Below, one piece after another: positions 1 through 7,657 of a DNA stretch of 64,000 bases; position 1 is the stretch's first letter; every line of letters starts with the position of its first letter. A model generated the notes under the pieces. The model searched no databases and had not been told where the DNA came from. It worked only from the letters and a program-made list of their open reading frames with translations. Origin of the DNA: DASUPK01 sp963804595 (lineage in GTDB: Bacteria > Actinomycetota > Thermoleophilia > Solirubrobacterales > 70-9); NCBI GenBank assembly GCA_963804595.1, contig CAWDQZ010000019.1, positions 186,001-250,000 of the forward strand. Reading direction: 5' to 3'. The position numbers and the translations under genes were made by a program.

Positions 1-272
1 CCGCCGTCGTCGTCATCGCGCGCGGCCGTGGGGTCGAGCAGCTCGCCTCCCAGTTCGGCCTCTTCATCGTCCTCAACCTGGTGCTGACCTTCTCGATCTC
101 GGGGATCTCGGTCGGCGGCCACATCGGCGGGTTGATCGGGGGCGCGGTGGCCGCCGGGCTGGTGCTCTTCGTCGAGCGCCGGATGGGCGGTCGCACGGGC
201 TTCGGCCTCGAGCTGGCCGGCATCCTCCTGATGATCGCGGCGACGTTCGCCGGCGCCCTCTTGGTCGTCTAG
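1..272 (+). CDS. Rhomboid family intramembrane protease, C-terminal part (5' truncated)
   Basis: The reading frame is open from base 3 and runs off the left edge, so only about the last 90 residues are present. It reads a hydrophobic helix followed by GISVGGHIGGLIGG, which matches the helix carrying the catalytic histidine of rhomboid serine proteases, then a final membrane segment ending in ALLVV. The serine motif (GxSG) must lie upstream of the window. It is expected to be an integral membrane protease. Its TAG stop shares the tetranucleotide CTAG with the stop of the convergent downstream gene. Family call is fairly confident from the His-containing helix alone. Confidence 0.75.
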   Translation, partial: AVVVIARGRGVEQLASQFGLFIVLNLVLTFSISGISVGGHIGGLIGGAVAAGLVLFVERRMGGRTGFGLELAGILLMIAATFAGALLVV

Positions 273-721
273 TCGTCGATCGCCATCAACGCGCTCTCGT
301 ACTGGGCGCGTTCGAAGGTGAACGGGCCGAAGCCGTCGTAGTCCCAGCCGGGACGGGTGGGCTGCTCGAACTCGCCCCAGGTGACGGTGTCGTCGGTGAC
401 CGTGATCCGGGCCATCAGAGGCGAGCAACCGACCTCACCGCATCCGCACCCGAGCAGCGCCGTCTTGCCGTCGGAGTCCTCGAACATCGCAGTGCCCTGG
501 CCGCCCAGGAACTGGCCGGCGAGATCGACGCGCATATAGCCGGCCACCAAACCGATGTAGTTGCCGGCGACGTCCTCCTCGTCGTCCGCCTGGGCCGAAG
601 GCAGCTCGGCCTCGCGAACCAGGTCCGGCAGCTCGACGCCGTTGACCTCGATCCTGATCTGCCGCAGACCATCGGGGAAATCCTCGCCGGCGGGTGCGAA
701 CTCGAAGGCGATCTCGTCCAC
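269..721 (-). CDS. Conserved hypothetical protein with GCGCGEVGCSPL motif
   Basis: A 150-residue acidic protein without signal peptide or membrane segments. The centre carries a cluster of cysteines in GCGCGEVGCSPL (around residues 91-102), followed by an aromatic-rich stretch (WGEFEQPTRPGWDYDGFGPFTF). I recognise the general look of small hypothetical proteins with a clustered-Cys loop, possibly metal-binding, but cannot assign a function. It is the last gene of a minus-strand series after the BtuF-like and SRPBCC genes, 81 bases downstream of the latter. Its stop overlaps the rhomboid stop within CTAG. Confidence 0.7.
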   Translation of the reverse strand: MDEIAFEFAPAGEDFPDGLRQIRIEVNGVELPDLVREAELPSAQADDEEDVAGNYIGLVAGYMRVDLAGQFLGGQGTAMFEDSDGKTALLGCGCGEVGCSPLMARITVTDDTVTWGEFEQPTRPGWDYDGFGPFTFERAQYESALMAIDD

Positions 722-802
722 GGCTTGATGATTGCGAATCGGGCGACCAGGACGCGGGGCGACCGGCGTCGCCTCCGGACGCGCAGACCCGATGGACCGC
801 CG

Positions 803-1675
803 TCAGCGCCGGTGGTGATCGCTTGGGTCGCCGCCCAGGAGCCGGCCGGTCCGGCTGCGAAGGGCGCCTGCCATCCCGCGCCCCGCTCCAACCGCCCGCC
901 GCGCCGCGCCGAACCCGGCCTCCGCCGCGCCGCCGCCGACGTCCTGGGCCGTGCGGACGCCGCGACGGGCGACCCGGCGCCCGATCGAGGCGGCCTCGCC
1001 GACGATCACTCCAGGCAGCTCCGCCACCGAGTGCGAGCCGTCCGAGCCCCAGTCGTCGGCCGTCGGCGTGGCCGGGTCGGCCGCCGACGGGCGCTCCGGT
1101 CTCTTGATCCCGATCTGCTCGGCGAACCTCGCCTCGCGTTCGGCCGACGCGGTCTCGCTCTGCCCCGCGGTGGGTGTCTCTGGAGGCCGATCGGCGGCTG
1201 GCGGCTCGTCGCGTCGCGTGGCAGGCGCCGAGGCGGCCCGTCGCTCGGCCTCGCGCTTCAGGTCCTCGACAGACGCCTTCAGAGTGGACTTGTGGGCGCG
1301 CCGCGCCACCGGGCCCGGCAGCGGGATGCCCACCTCGAGGCCAAACCTGTAGGTCGCGCGGGTGCGATCGCCGCCGAGGTCCTCGAAGAGGTAGTCCCCG
1401 TCGGCATCGTTGATCCCGTTGCCCTCGACGAAGTCCCATTCGATCCGGGTCGGCTCGTCATAGCGGTAGTCGAGCGTGTAGTTGACCTTTCGCACCTTCG
1501 CGTCGACGACGAGGCGGACCCGCTTGCCCCGCCCCTGTTCATCCCAGTCGAGCACCTCGGTGTCGACCACCGCGCTCTGCCAGGACGGGAACGTCTCGTA
1601 GTCGGTGATGGCGTCGAAGCAGGTCTGGATCGGCGCGGCGATCTCGACGGTGTGCTCGGCCCAGTTGAGCCCCAT
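803..1675 (-). CDS. SRPBCC (START/polyketide cyclase-like) family protein with low-complexity tail
   Basis: 290 residues. The first ~145 form an SRPBCC fold: a start like WAEHTVEIAAPIQTCFDAITDYETFPSWQSAVVDTEVL, then alternating strands, typical of coenzyme Q-binding or cyclase/dehydrase-like lipid- or ligand-binding domains. The rest is Ala/Glu/Arg-rich and probably disordered, ending in a basic amphipathic segment. The start at 1675 has a GAGGAGG-type ribosome-binding site. It follows the BtuF-like gene after 17 bases and is probably cotranscribed. Ligand unknown. Confidence 0.75.
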   Translation of the reverse strand: MGLNWAEHTVEIAAPIQTCFDAITDYETFPSWQSAVVDTEVLDWDEQGRGKRVRLVVDAKVRKVNYTLDYRYDEPTRIEWDFVEGNGINDADGDYLFEDLGGDRTRATYRFGLEVGIPLPGPVARRAHKSTLKASVEDLKREAERRAASAPATRRDEPPAADRPPETPTAGQSETASAEREARFAEQIGIKRPERPSAADPATPTADDWGSDGSHSVAELPGVIVGEAASIGRRVARRGVRTAQDVGGGAAEAGFGAARRAVGAGRGMAGALRSRTGRLLGGDPSDHHRR

Positions 1676-1692
1676 CTCTCTTCTCCTCCTCG

Positions 1693-2634
1693 CTAGGAGC
1701 GCCCCGCCGGCGCGCCGAGGGACACCGGTTCGAAGGCAACCCCTTCGGGGGAGCCAACCCTATCCGGGTGAAGCAGATGGGCGAGCAGTTCGGTGCCCTC
1801 GACGAGCCGCGGCCCGGGCCGCGAGAAGGAGGCGGCGGCATCCACCGCCCAGATCCGGTCGGCACCGATGGCGGCCACGTCGCCAGCGTGGCTCTCCACC
1901 TCGTCGCGGGCGAGGCGGGCATCCCAGCCACATGGCATCGCCACGATCACCGCCGGCCGCGAGCTGACGAGCTCCTGCCAGTCCGCCGTGCGTGACTTCG
2001 CACCGGGCACGCCGAGGACGTCTTCGCCTCCAGCGATCTCGATCATGTCGGGTACCCAGTGACCGCCGATGAAGGGCGGGTCGAGCCACTCGAGCGCGAG
2101 CACGCGAGGGCGCGAGACTCCCTCGACGGCGGCACGGACCAGCTCGAGACGCCGCTCGAGATCGTCGCGCAGGGCGGCACCGCGACCCCGGACCCCCGCC
2201 GCCTCACCGAGCCGCGGGAGGTCGGCCAGCACCTCGCCGAGGTTGGAGGGATCGAGCGAGATCACGCCCGGCCTCGTGGGCAGCCGGGCAGCTACCGCGA
2301 CCACGTCGTCGTAGGAGACCGCGCAGACCTCGCAGACCGCCTGGGTCACGATCAGGTCCACGTCGAGGTCGCCGAGGGCGGGCTCGTCGAGTTCGTAGAG
2401 GTGGCGGCCCGCGCCGGTCAGTCGCCTCACCTCGGCGTCGATCTCGCCTGCCGTTGATCCGGCGGCGGTGTTCGTGGCCGCCGAATATGTGGGGACGAGG
2501 CTCCGCGTCAGCTGCGGCTTCCTCGCCGCCTCAGGCGGGTAGTCGCATTCGTGAGTGACGGCGACGACTTGATCGCCCAGACCGAGGGCGAATAGCATCT
2601 CGGTCGCGGACGGAACCAGGCTGGCGATTCGCAC
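1693..2634 (-). CDS. BtuF-like cobalamin-binding / periplasmic-binding-fold protein
   Basis: About 313 residues from a GTG at 2634. The protein opens with VRIASLVPSATEMLFALGLGDQVVAVTHECDYP, the signature start of the vitamin B12-binding protein family (type III periplasmic-binding fold). The two-lobed fold continues with LIVTQAVCEVCAVSYDDV and ends near residue 300. There is no signal peptide, which is common in this subgroup of stand-alone cobalamin-binding proteins, so a cytoplasmic role is likely. An upstream in-frame extension to 2859 exists, but it runs antisense across the pterin dehydratase gene. A CATATT hexamer six bases before the GTG suggests a leaderless transcript. Confidence 0.8.
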   Translation of the reverse strand: MRIASLVPSATEMLFALGLGDQVVAVTHECDYPPEAARKPQLTRSLVPTYSAATNTAAGSTAGEIDAEVRRLTGAGRHLYELDEPALGDLDVDLIVTQAVCEVCAVSYDDVVAVAARLPTRPGVISLDPSNLGEVLADLPRLGEAAGVRGRGAALRDDLERRLELVRAAVEGVSRPRVLALEWLDPPFIGGHWVPDMIEIAGGEDVLGVPGAKSRTADWQELVSSRPAVIVAMPCGWDARLARDEVESHAGDVAAIGADRIWAVDAAASFSRPGPRLVEGTELLAHLLHPDRVGSPEGVAFEPVSLGAPAGRS

Positions 2635-2643
2635 CCGACGAAT

Positions 2644-2922
2644 ATGGCACTTCTGAGCGACGAGGAGATCAAGGAGAGGCTCGAGGGGCTGGACGGTTGG
2701 CGCCAGCGGGGCGAGTACATCGTCAAGAGCTTCGATCGCGGTGACTTCGTCGGCTCCGTCGAGTTCGTCGACTCGCTGGTGGCGCCCGCCGAGGAGATGA
2801 ACCACCATCCGGACATCGCGATCTCCTGGAGCCAGGTCGAGGTCGCGATCTCGACCCACGCGGAGGGCGGCCTCACCGAAAACGACTTCGAGCTTGCGCG
2901 AAAGGTCGACGCACTTGCCTAG
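2644..2922 (+). CDS. 4a-hydroxytetrahydrobiopterin dehydratase (pterin-4-alpha-carbinolamine dehydratase)
   Basis: 92 residues, full length for the family. The diagnostic block EEMNHHPDI (H54, H55) and the downstream THAEGGLTENDFELA (H72) supply the three active-site histidines that dehydrate 4a-hydroxy-tetrahydropterin. In bacteria the enzyme recycles the pterin cofactor of aromatic amino acid hydroxylases, or acts elsewhere where no hydroxylase is present; none is visible here. It is divergent from the BtuF-like gene with only 9 bases between start codons, so its promoter must lie inside that gene. Confidence 0.9.
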   Translation: MALLSDEEIKERLEGLDGWRQRGEYIVKSFDRGDFVGSVEFVDSLVAPAEEMNHHPDIAISWSQVEVAISTHAEGGLTENDFELARKVDALA

Positions 2923-3001
2923 AGCGGGGCGGCCTTGCTTATGCTGGGTGGAGGGGTTCGCCTAGGCTGAACCGGCTGTTTCGGCTTGATGGAAGGAACG
3001 A

Positions 3002-3700
3002 ATGCCTGAGGGGCTGTCGGCCGACGAGGTCGGCAAGGAGATTGCGGGGCACACCGCTCACGGCGATGGCGACGCCCATGATCGACGCGACCGCATAGTT
3101 TCGATCACCGAGGCCGTCCTGTTGTCGGTCGTCGCCCTCATGGCCGCCTGGTCGGGCTATGCGGCGGCGAAGTGGAGCACCGAGCAGCGGGTGGGCCTCG
3201 CCAATGCGTCGGGTCTGAGGGCGAAGGCGAACCGCGAGTTCCTCAAGGCGATCGAGGTCCGAAACTTCGACGCCTCAACCTTCAACGCTTGGTTCACGGC
3301 CTATACGGTCGGCAACCGGCAGGCGATGGCTCTCGCCGAGCGGCGCTTCCGGCCCGGGTTCGCGGTCGCCTTCGACGCCTGGCGCGCGACGAAGCCGGAG
3401 ACCAATCCGAACGCACCAAGGGGTCCCACATATATGCCGCAGTACCGCGAACCCGGGCTGAGGGAGGCTGCCGTCCTGGACAGGCAGGCCGATGAGGCCT
3501 TTGCCGAGGGCGAGGACGCCGGCACGAAGTCAGACAAGTACATCCGCACCACGGTCTTCCTGGCGAGCGTGCTGTTCCTGGTCGGCATCAGCACCCGCTT
3601 TCCGCTCCGGGGCGGGCGCTATGCGCTCGTCGGTCTGGGGGCGGTGCTGCTGGTCATCTCGTTCGTGCTGCTCCTCCAGCTGCCGGGGCCGCCCACCTGA
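3002..3700 (+). CDS. Hypothetical membrane protein, three predicted helices
   Basis: 232 residues. One hydrophobic helix lies near residues 38-57 (EAVLLSVVALMAAWSGYAAAKW), followed by a long soluble helical region of about 120 residues, then two C-terminal helices near 182-198 and 206-226. The architecture resembles DUF4337-like membrane proteins, where a helical hairpin is anchored at both ends, but I do not recognise it with certainty. Preceded by AAGGAACGA seven bases before the ATG. No operon partner. Confidence 0.7.
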   Translation: MPEGLSADEVGKEIAGHTAHGDGDAHDRRDRIVSITEAVLLSVVALMAAWSGYAAAKWSTEQRVGLANASGLRAKANREFLKAIEVRNFDASTFNAWFTAYTVGNRQAMALAERRFRPGFAVAFDAWRATKPETNPNAPRGPTYMPQYREPGLREAAVLDRQADEAFAEGEDAGTKSDKYIRTTVFLASVLFLVGISTRFPLRGGRYALVGLGAVLLVISFVLLLQLPGPPT

Positions 3701-3866
3701 CCCTGAGGGGGGCTCGGAGGCGTCCGGGAGCAAACAGGCGGTGTCGTTCTGGCCGTTCGCTAGCCTTGGCGGCGTCGCCAGTGACCGACGACGATCTCCC
3801 TCGAAGTACGCGCGCCCGTTGGGGCGTGAGCGATCCAGCAGACGACCCGCCTGACGGGAGGACGAG

Positions 3867-5156
3867 ATGAGCGCCGTGCTCCTCGTCCTGCTGTTCGTCC
3901 TGATCGCGATCAACGGGATCTTCGTCGCCGCCGAGTTCGCGCTGGTCCGCTCCCGCCGGTCCAAGCTCGAGCAGCTCGCCGCGGAAGGCTCCCGAGGTTC
4001 CGCGGCGGTCCTCCGCCAGCTCGACGACATCGACGAGTACCTCTCCGCCTGCCAGCTCGGAATCACGATGGCCTCGATCGGGATCGGCTTCCTCGGGGAA
4101 CCGGCCGTCGCCAAGCTGATCGAGCCGGTTTTCGGCGGGCTCTCCCACGGGGTCGCCGTGGCGATCTCCGTCGCGATCGCCTACGCCTTGGTCACAGCAC
4201 TGCACGTGGTGGTCGGCGAACAGGCGCCGAAGCTGTTCGCTATCGCGCGGCCCGAGGACAGTGCCCGTCGTCTTGCAGCCCCCCTGAACTGGTTCCGCCG
4301 GCTCACAGCTCCGTTCACCGTCGCGCTGACCTGGTTGGCCAACGGCGTGGTCCGCCTCTTCGGTATCCGGCCGGAAGAGCTCGACGAGGATCAGCCGACT
4401 CCCGAGGACCTCCAGATGCTGATCTCCCAATCGGCGGTGCGAGGGAAACTCGATCCGGGCGAGGCCGGGATGCTCGGCGGCGTCTTCCACCTGCACGAGC
4501 AGGAGGCGCGCGAGGTGATGACGCCGATCCCCGCGGTCGTCACGGTCGATGCGTCCGCGACGGTCTCGGAGGCGCTCAACCTCTGCATCTCCTCCGGGCA
4601 CAACCGACTCATCGTCGTCGATGACGGGAACGCCGACCGGGTTCGAGGGATCGTCCACGCTCTCAGGCTCGTCCGCCTGCTGATGGCCGAGGGCCCCGAA
4701 GCGGAGATCGAGGCGGTGATCCGAGACGCCCTGATCGTCCCGGAGACGAAGCCGCTCGACGACCTGCTCACCGAGCTCCAGCGGCAGCGCTCCTCGATGG
4801 GCGTCGTGGTGGACGAATACGGCCGGACCGTCGGCATCGTCACCGTCGAGGACATCCTCGAGGAGGTGGTGGGGGAGATCGAGGACGAGACCGATCCGCT
4901 CGCCGGATCGCTCCGGCAGCTCTCGAACGGGGACTGGTACGTTCGCGGCCACGTCTCCCTCGGCGATCTCGCCGACCGAGGCATCGAGCTGCCGGTCGAC
5001 ACGGACGCCTACAACTCGGTCGGGGGCTACGTCTTCGGGGAGCTCGGACGGCTGCCCAAGCGCGGCGATCTGATCACTGCGGACGGCTACGAGATCCGGG
5101 TCGAGTCCGTCCGGGAGAACCGGATCGAGGCGGTTCGGATCCACCCGCAGGGCTGA
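3867..5156 (+). CDS. CNNM/HlyC-CorC family transporter (DUF21, two CBS domains, CorC_HlyC)
   Basis: 429 residues with the complete family order. An N-terminal DUF21 membrane domain (~1-190) begins VLLVLLFVLIAINGIFVAAEFALVRSRRSKLEQL. A CBS pair (~210-330) includes VMTPIPAVVTVD and VVVDEYGRTVGIVTVEDILEEVVGEI, and the CorC_HlyC domain (~340-425) ends DAYNSVGGYVFGELGRLPKRGD. Relatives export or regulate Mg2+/Co2+ and are often called haemolysin-like, though haemolysis is not a supported role. Good GGAGGACGAG ribosome-binding site. A REP-like repeat and a terminator hairpin follow the stop. Confidence 0.9.
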   Translation: MSAVLLVLLFVLIAINGIFVAAEFALVRSRRSKLEQLAAEGSRGSAAVLRQLDDIDEYLSACQLGITMASIGIGFLGEPAVAKLIEPVFGGLSHGVAVAISVAIAYALVTALHVVVGEQAPKLFAIARPEDSARRLAAPLNWFRRLTAPFTVALTWLANGVVRLFGIRPEELDEDQPTPEDLQMLISQSAVRGKLDPGEAGMLGGVFHLHEQEAREVMTPIPAVVTVDASATVSEALNLCISSGHNRLIVVDDGNADRVRGIVHALRLVRLLMAEGPEAEIEAVIRDALIVPETKPLDDLLTELQRQRSSMGVVVDEYGRTVGIVTVEDILEEVVGEIEDETDPLAGSLRQLSNGDWYVRGHVSLGDLADRGIELPVDTDAYNSVGGYVFGELGRLPKRGDLITADGYEIRVESVRENRIEAVRIHPQG

Positions 5157-5210
5157 CGGCTTCGCCATCAGATCGCGGCCACGAGCGGCCGCCCCACATA
5201 ACCGCTCGGA
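5155..5210 (-). repeat. Dispersed REP-like element, copy 1
   Basis: Read on the minus strand this is close to copies at 8888-8940 and 57645-57705. The shared core is GCGATCTGATGGCGAAGCC, preceded by a GCGGCC-rich palindrome and, further upstream, a GCGGTTAT segment. It begins exactly at the stop codon of the CNNM gene. Confidence 0.65.
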
Positions 5211-5231
5211 CTTCGTCCTCGCTCATTGTGG

Positions 5232-5260
5232 AGCGGCCTGGTGGCCGCTTGCAGGCGTTT
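5232..5260 (+). terminator. Hairpin with T-rich tail after CNNM gene
   Basis: AGCGGCC and GGCCGCT pair over seven bases around a TGGT loop (5232-5249); CGTTTTCCC follows about eight bases later. The T tract is short and offset, so this is a plausible rather than a textbook intrinsic terminator. Confidence 0.45.
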
Positions 5261-5367
5261 TCCCTTCCGTCCGTTTGGGGCTCTACGTTGCCGGTGGTTC
5301 AAGGGTGCGCCGCAGGCGAGAGCCGAGGTGCAACCCCCGCCCAATGTTGGGGTCCTGAGGAGGCCAC

Positions 5368-5661
5368 ATGTGGGTCGTCCGATTCAGCGATAAGCAGCTC
5401 GAGGTAGTCAGGGCGGTGCTCCGCTCGGAAGAGCACCGGGGGCCGGCTCTGGAGGGCGCGCTCGAGGCACTCGACCTCGCTCGATGGGATGAGCTCCCCG
5501 AGGCGCAGCTTCCCTGGACGGAGATCGAGGCCGAGGCCACGAAGCAGGGTGTCTCGGAGGCGGATGTGATCTGGGATCGTTCCGGGCGCCATGACGAGCC
5601 CGCCGTGCCGCCCATCGCGACCAAGTCGCGGGTCAAGCGCAAGGGCAAGCAGGCGGCGTAG
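5368..5661 (+). CDS. Hypothetical small protein
   Basis: 97 residues, mixed charge, ending in the basic KSRVKRKGKQAA. It starts MWVVRFSDKQLEVVRAVLRSEEH and has no membrane segment or known motif. A TGAGGAGGCC ribosome-binding site sits just before the ATG. The last 71 bases overlap the start of the peptidase gene in another frame. Function unknown. Confidence 0.65.
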   Translation: MWVVRFSDKQLEVVRAVLRSEEHRGPALEGALEALDLARWDELPEAQLPWTEIEAEATKQGVSEADVIWDRSGRHDEPAVPPIATKSRVKRKGKQAA

Positions 5662-6556
5662 CGCCGGCCCCCTGCTCGCCGCGGGGCTTCTCATCGTGGC
5701 AGTGTTGGCCGTCGTCGGCTGCGGCGGCGGCGACTCCCCTTCGTCGGCGAACCGGTTCGATGGCGCAAGAGCGATGTCGCTCGTCGGTGCGCAGGTAGCC
5801 GTGGGTCAGCGGCCGGCCGGGTCCCCGCAGCTACGCAACCTCGCCGTGACCCTCCGGGACACGATGGCCTCGGAGCCCGGGTCTCCGATCAAGGACGTGC
5901 ACTTCGAGCCGTTCCCGAGCACGGGGCCGCAGCAGGGCCTTCGGAACATCGTCGGCGTCCTCCCGGGCCGGGCGCCCGCGATCCTGATCGGCGCGCACTA
6001 CGACACGGAGTGGCACCCGAAAGGATTCGTCGGTGCCAACGACAGCGCCGCCGGGACGGCGGCGGTCATCGAGCTCGCCCGTTCTCTTCCGGATGAGCTG
6101 CCCGAGAGCCACCGCGAGATCCGTTTCGTCCTCTTCGATGGGGAGGAGGATCCGCCGGGGTGCACCGACCAGGACTTCCAGTTTTGCGCTCTCCGCGGAT
6201 CGCGGGCTTACGCAACCGCCCATCCGGGGCAGACCGGGGACATGATCCTGCTCGACTACATCGCCAACCGCGGAGCGCAGATCCGCCGCGAGGCCAACTC
6301 GAACGTCGCGCTCTGGGATCAGCTTCGGCAGGCGGCGGCGGAGGTTGGTGCGGCTGACGTCTTCCCGCCCGGCATCCAGGGCGGCGTGATCGACGACCAC
6401 TACCCGTTCCTCGAGCAGGGGGTTCCCTCGATCGACCTGATCGACTTCAGCTATCCGTACGCCGACACCGTCGAGGACACCGTCGACAAGCTCGATCCGG
6501 CGGTGCTCGACAAGGTGGGCGAGACGGTCTCCCGGCTCGTCATCAATCTGAACTAG
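5591..6556 (+). CDS. M28-family metallopeptidase / glutaminyl cyclase-like lipoprotein
   Basis: 321 residues. A basic N-terminus, hydrophobic helix and LAVVGC lipobox place a lipid-anchored Cys near residue 44. The catalytic domain shows zinc-site motifs of the M28 fold: GAHYDTE, GANDSAAGTAAVIELA, FDGEEDP and a late DDHYPF histidine. The GANDSAAG...FDGEE pattern also fits bacterial glutaminyl-peptide cyclotransferases, so peptidase versus cyclase is open. The ATG at 5591 overlaps the previous gene by 71 bases, but no later start would leave the signal peptide intact. The TAG stop lies in CTAG shared with the convergent dehydrogenase. Confidence 0.82.
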   Translation: MTSPPCRPSRPSRGSSARASRRRSAGPLLAAGLLIVAVLAVVGCGGGDSPSSANRFDGARAMSLVGAQVAVGQRPAGSPQLRNLAVTLRDTMASEPGSPIKDVHFEPFPSTGPQQGLRNIVGVLPGRAPAILIGAHYDTEWHPKGFVGANDSAAGTAAVIELARSLPDELPESHREIRFVLFDGEEDPPGCTDQDFQFCALRGSRAYATAHPGQTGDMILLDYIANRGAQIRREANSNVALWDQLRQAAAEVGAADVFPPGIQGGVIDDHYPFLEQGVPSIDLIDFSYPYADTVEDTVDKLDPAVLDKVGETVSRLVINLN

Positions 6557-7380
6557 TCGTAGGCGTAGAAGCCCGCGCCGGACTTGCGGCCCAGCTTCCC
6601 CTCGTCCACCAGCGCGATCAGACGACCGGGCGGACGGTGGTGGTCCTCGCCACTGTCGGCGTAAAGGGCCTCGCCGATCGCGACGGCGACGTCGACCCCG
6701 ATCAAATCGAGCAACGCGAGCGGACCCATCGGGTGATTGGCGCCCAGCGTCATGCAGCGATCGACGTCATCGGCCTCCATCCCCGTCTGCTCCATGAGGC
6801 GAACGGCATCGAAGAGGTAGGGGAAGAGGAGCCGGTTGACGACGAACCCGGGCTCGTTGGGCACCTCGACGACCGTCTTGCCGATCGCCTCGCACCACGC
6901 CCGCGCCCGGGGCCTGATCTCCTCGCGGGCCGGGTCGGGAAGGCAGAGCTCGACCAGGTCCATCTTCACCACCGGGTTGAAGGGATGAAGGCCGAAGATC
7001 CGCTCGGCGTGTCCGCTCTCCGACCCGATCTCGTCCAGGGAGAGGGATGACGTGGTGGTCGCCAGGTCCGCGTCGCGGGCGGCGTCGCCCGCCCTGCTCA
7101 GCAGGTCGACCTTCGGCCCGAGCTCCTCGACGACCGCTTCGACGATCAGGTCGCAGTCCGCGAGGTGCGTGGGATCGGTCGTCACCTTGATGCCTCCGGC
7201 GTCGGCGCCCTCCACCTTCGCAGCGAGCTTCTGCGCCTGCTCCTCCGCATGCCAGGCGGAGGCGTCCGAGCGCGCGAGCAGAACGACATTCGACGCGGCG
7301 CTCGCGCAGGCTGCGAGCCCGGTCGCGATCGTGCCGCTGCCAGCGATCGCCGGCCGCTCATATGTAGGGGCGCCCGCCAC
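6553..7380 (-). CDS. 3-hydroxyacyl-CoA dehydrogenase (3-hydroxybutyryl-CoA dehydrogenase type)
   Basis: 275 residues, the length of single-function HBDH. The Rossmann motif reads AIAGSGTIATGLA. The catalytic region FGLHPFNPVVKMDLVEL contains the active His, EPGFVVNRLLFPYL contains the conserved Asn, and the helical C-domain has MTLGANHPMGPLALLDLIGVDV and ends KLGRKSGAGFYAYD. It oxidises (S)-3-hydroxyacyl-CoA with NAD(P) in beta-oxidation or related steps, consistent with the thiolase divergently encoded nearby. A TAGACA hexamer seven bases before the GTG start suggests leaderless transcription. Confidence 0.9.
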   Translation of the reverse strand: MAGAPTYERPAIAGSGTIATGLAACASAASNVVLLARSDASAWHAEEQAQKLAAKVEGADAGGIKVTTDPTHLADCDLIVEAVVEELGPKVDLLSRAGDAARDADLATTTSSLSLDEIGSESGHAERIFGLHPFNPVVKMDLVELCLPDPAREEIRPRARAWCEAIGKTVVEVPNEPGFVVNRLLFPYLFDAVRLMEQTGMEADDVDRCMTLGANHPMGPLALLDLIGVDVAVAIGEALYADSGEDHHRPPGRLIALVDEGKLGRKSGAGFYAYD

Positions 7381-7445
7381 GCGCGGGTGTCTATCACGGG
7401 CGCGAACGGTGGGCGCAGAGTGCCCACGCGGCGTACAGTCGGCCC

Positions 7446-7583
7446 GTGGCGGCTCCGCGCATCGAATGGGCCGAGCGCATGGCGGTCTGGTGGGAGGGAC
7501 CCGACGCCCTCAAACCGCACCGGATGGCCGCCTTCTTCGATCCCGAGCGCGCCGACGAAGCGGCCGCGACCGGCACTGGCTGA
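7446..7583 (+). CDS. Small hypothetical protein (45 aa), probably leaderless
   Basis: The frame from GTG reads VAAPRIEWAERMAVWWEGPDALKPHRMAAFFDPERADEA and on to a Gly-rich end, with a coding-like composition. TACAGT ends six bases before the GTG, the spacing seen at other leaderless starts in this window. The stop codon overlaps the TetR-type palindrome controlling the next gene. Could be a chance frame. Confidence 0.4.
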   Translation: MAAPRIEWAERMAVWWEGPDALKPHRMAAFFDPERADEAAATGTG

Positions 7584-7594
7584 CTCGCCAGTCA
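7581..7594. promoter_or_regulatory. TetR/FadR-like operator upstream of thiolase
   Basis: TGACT and AGTCA arms separated by CGCC. The same arms and a NNCC centre recur at 12468-12489 before acyl-CoA dehydrogenase. It lies just upstream of a TATGCT hexamer (7602-7607), so it would cover the -35 region of the thiolase promoter. Confidence 0.6.
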
Positions 7595-7657
7595 AGAGGT
7601 GTATGCTCATGACTACGAGACTTGGTTGCTTGAAGAAACCGACTGAGGAGGGAAGAG

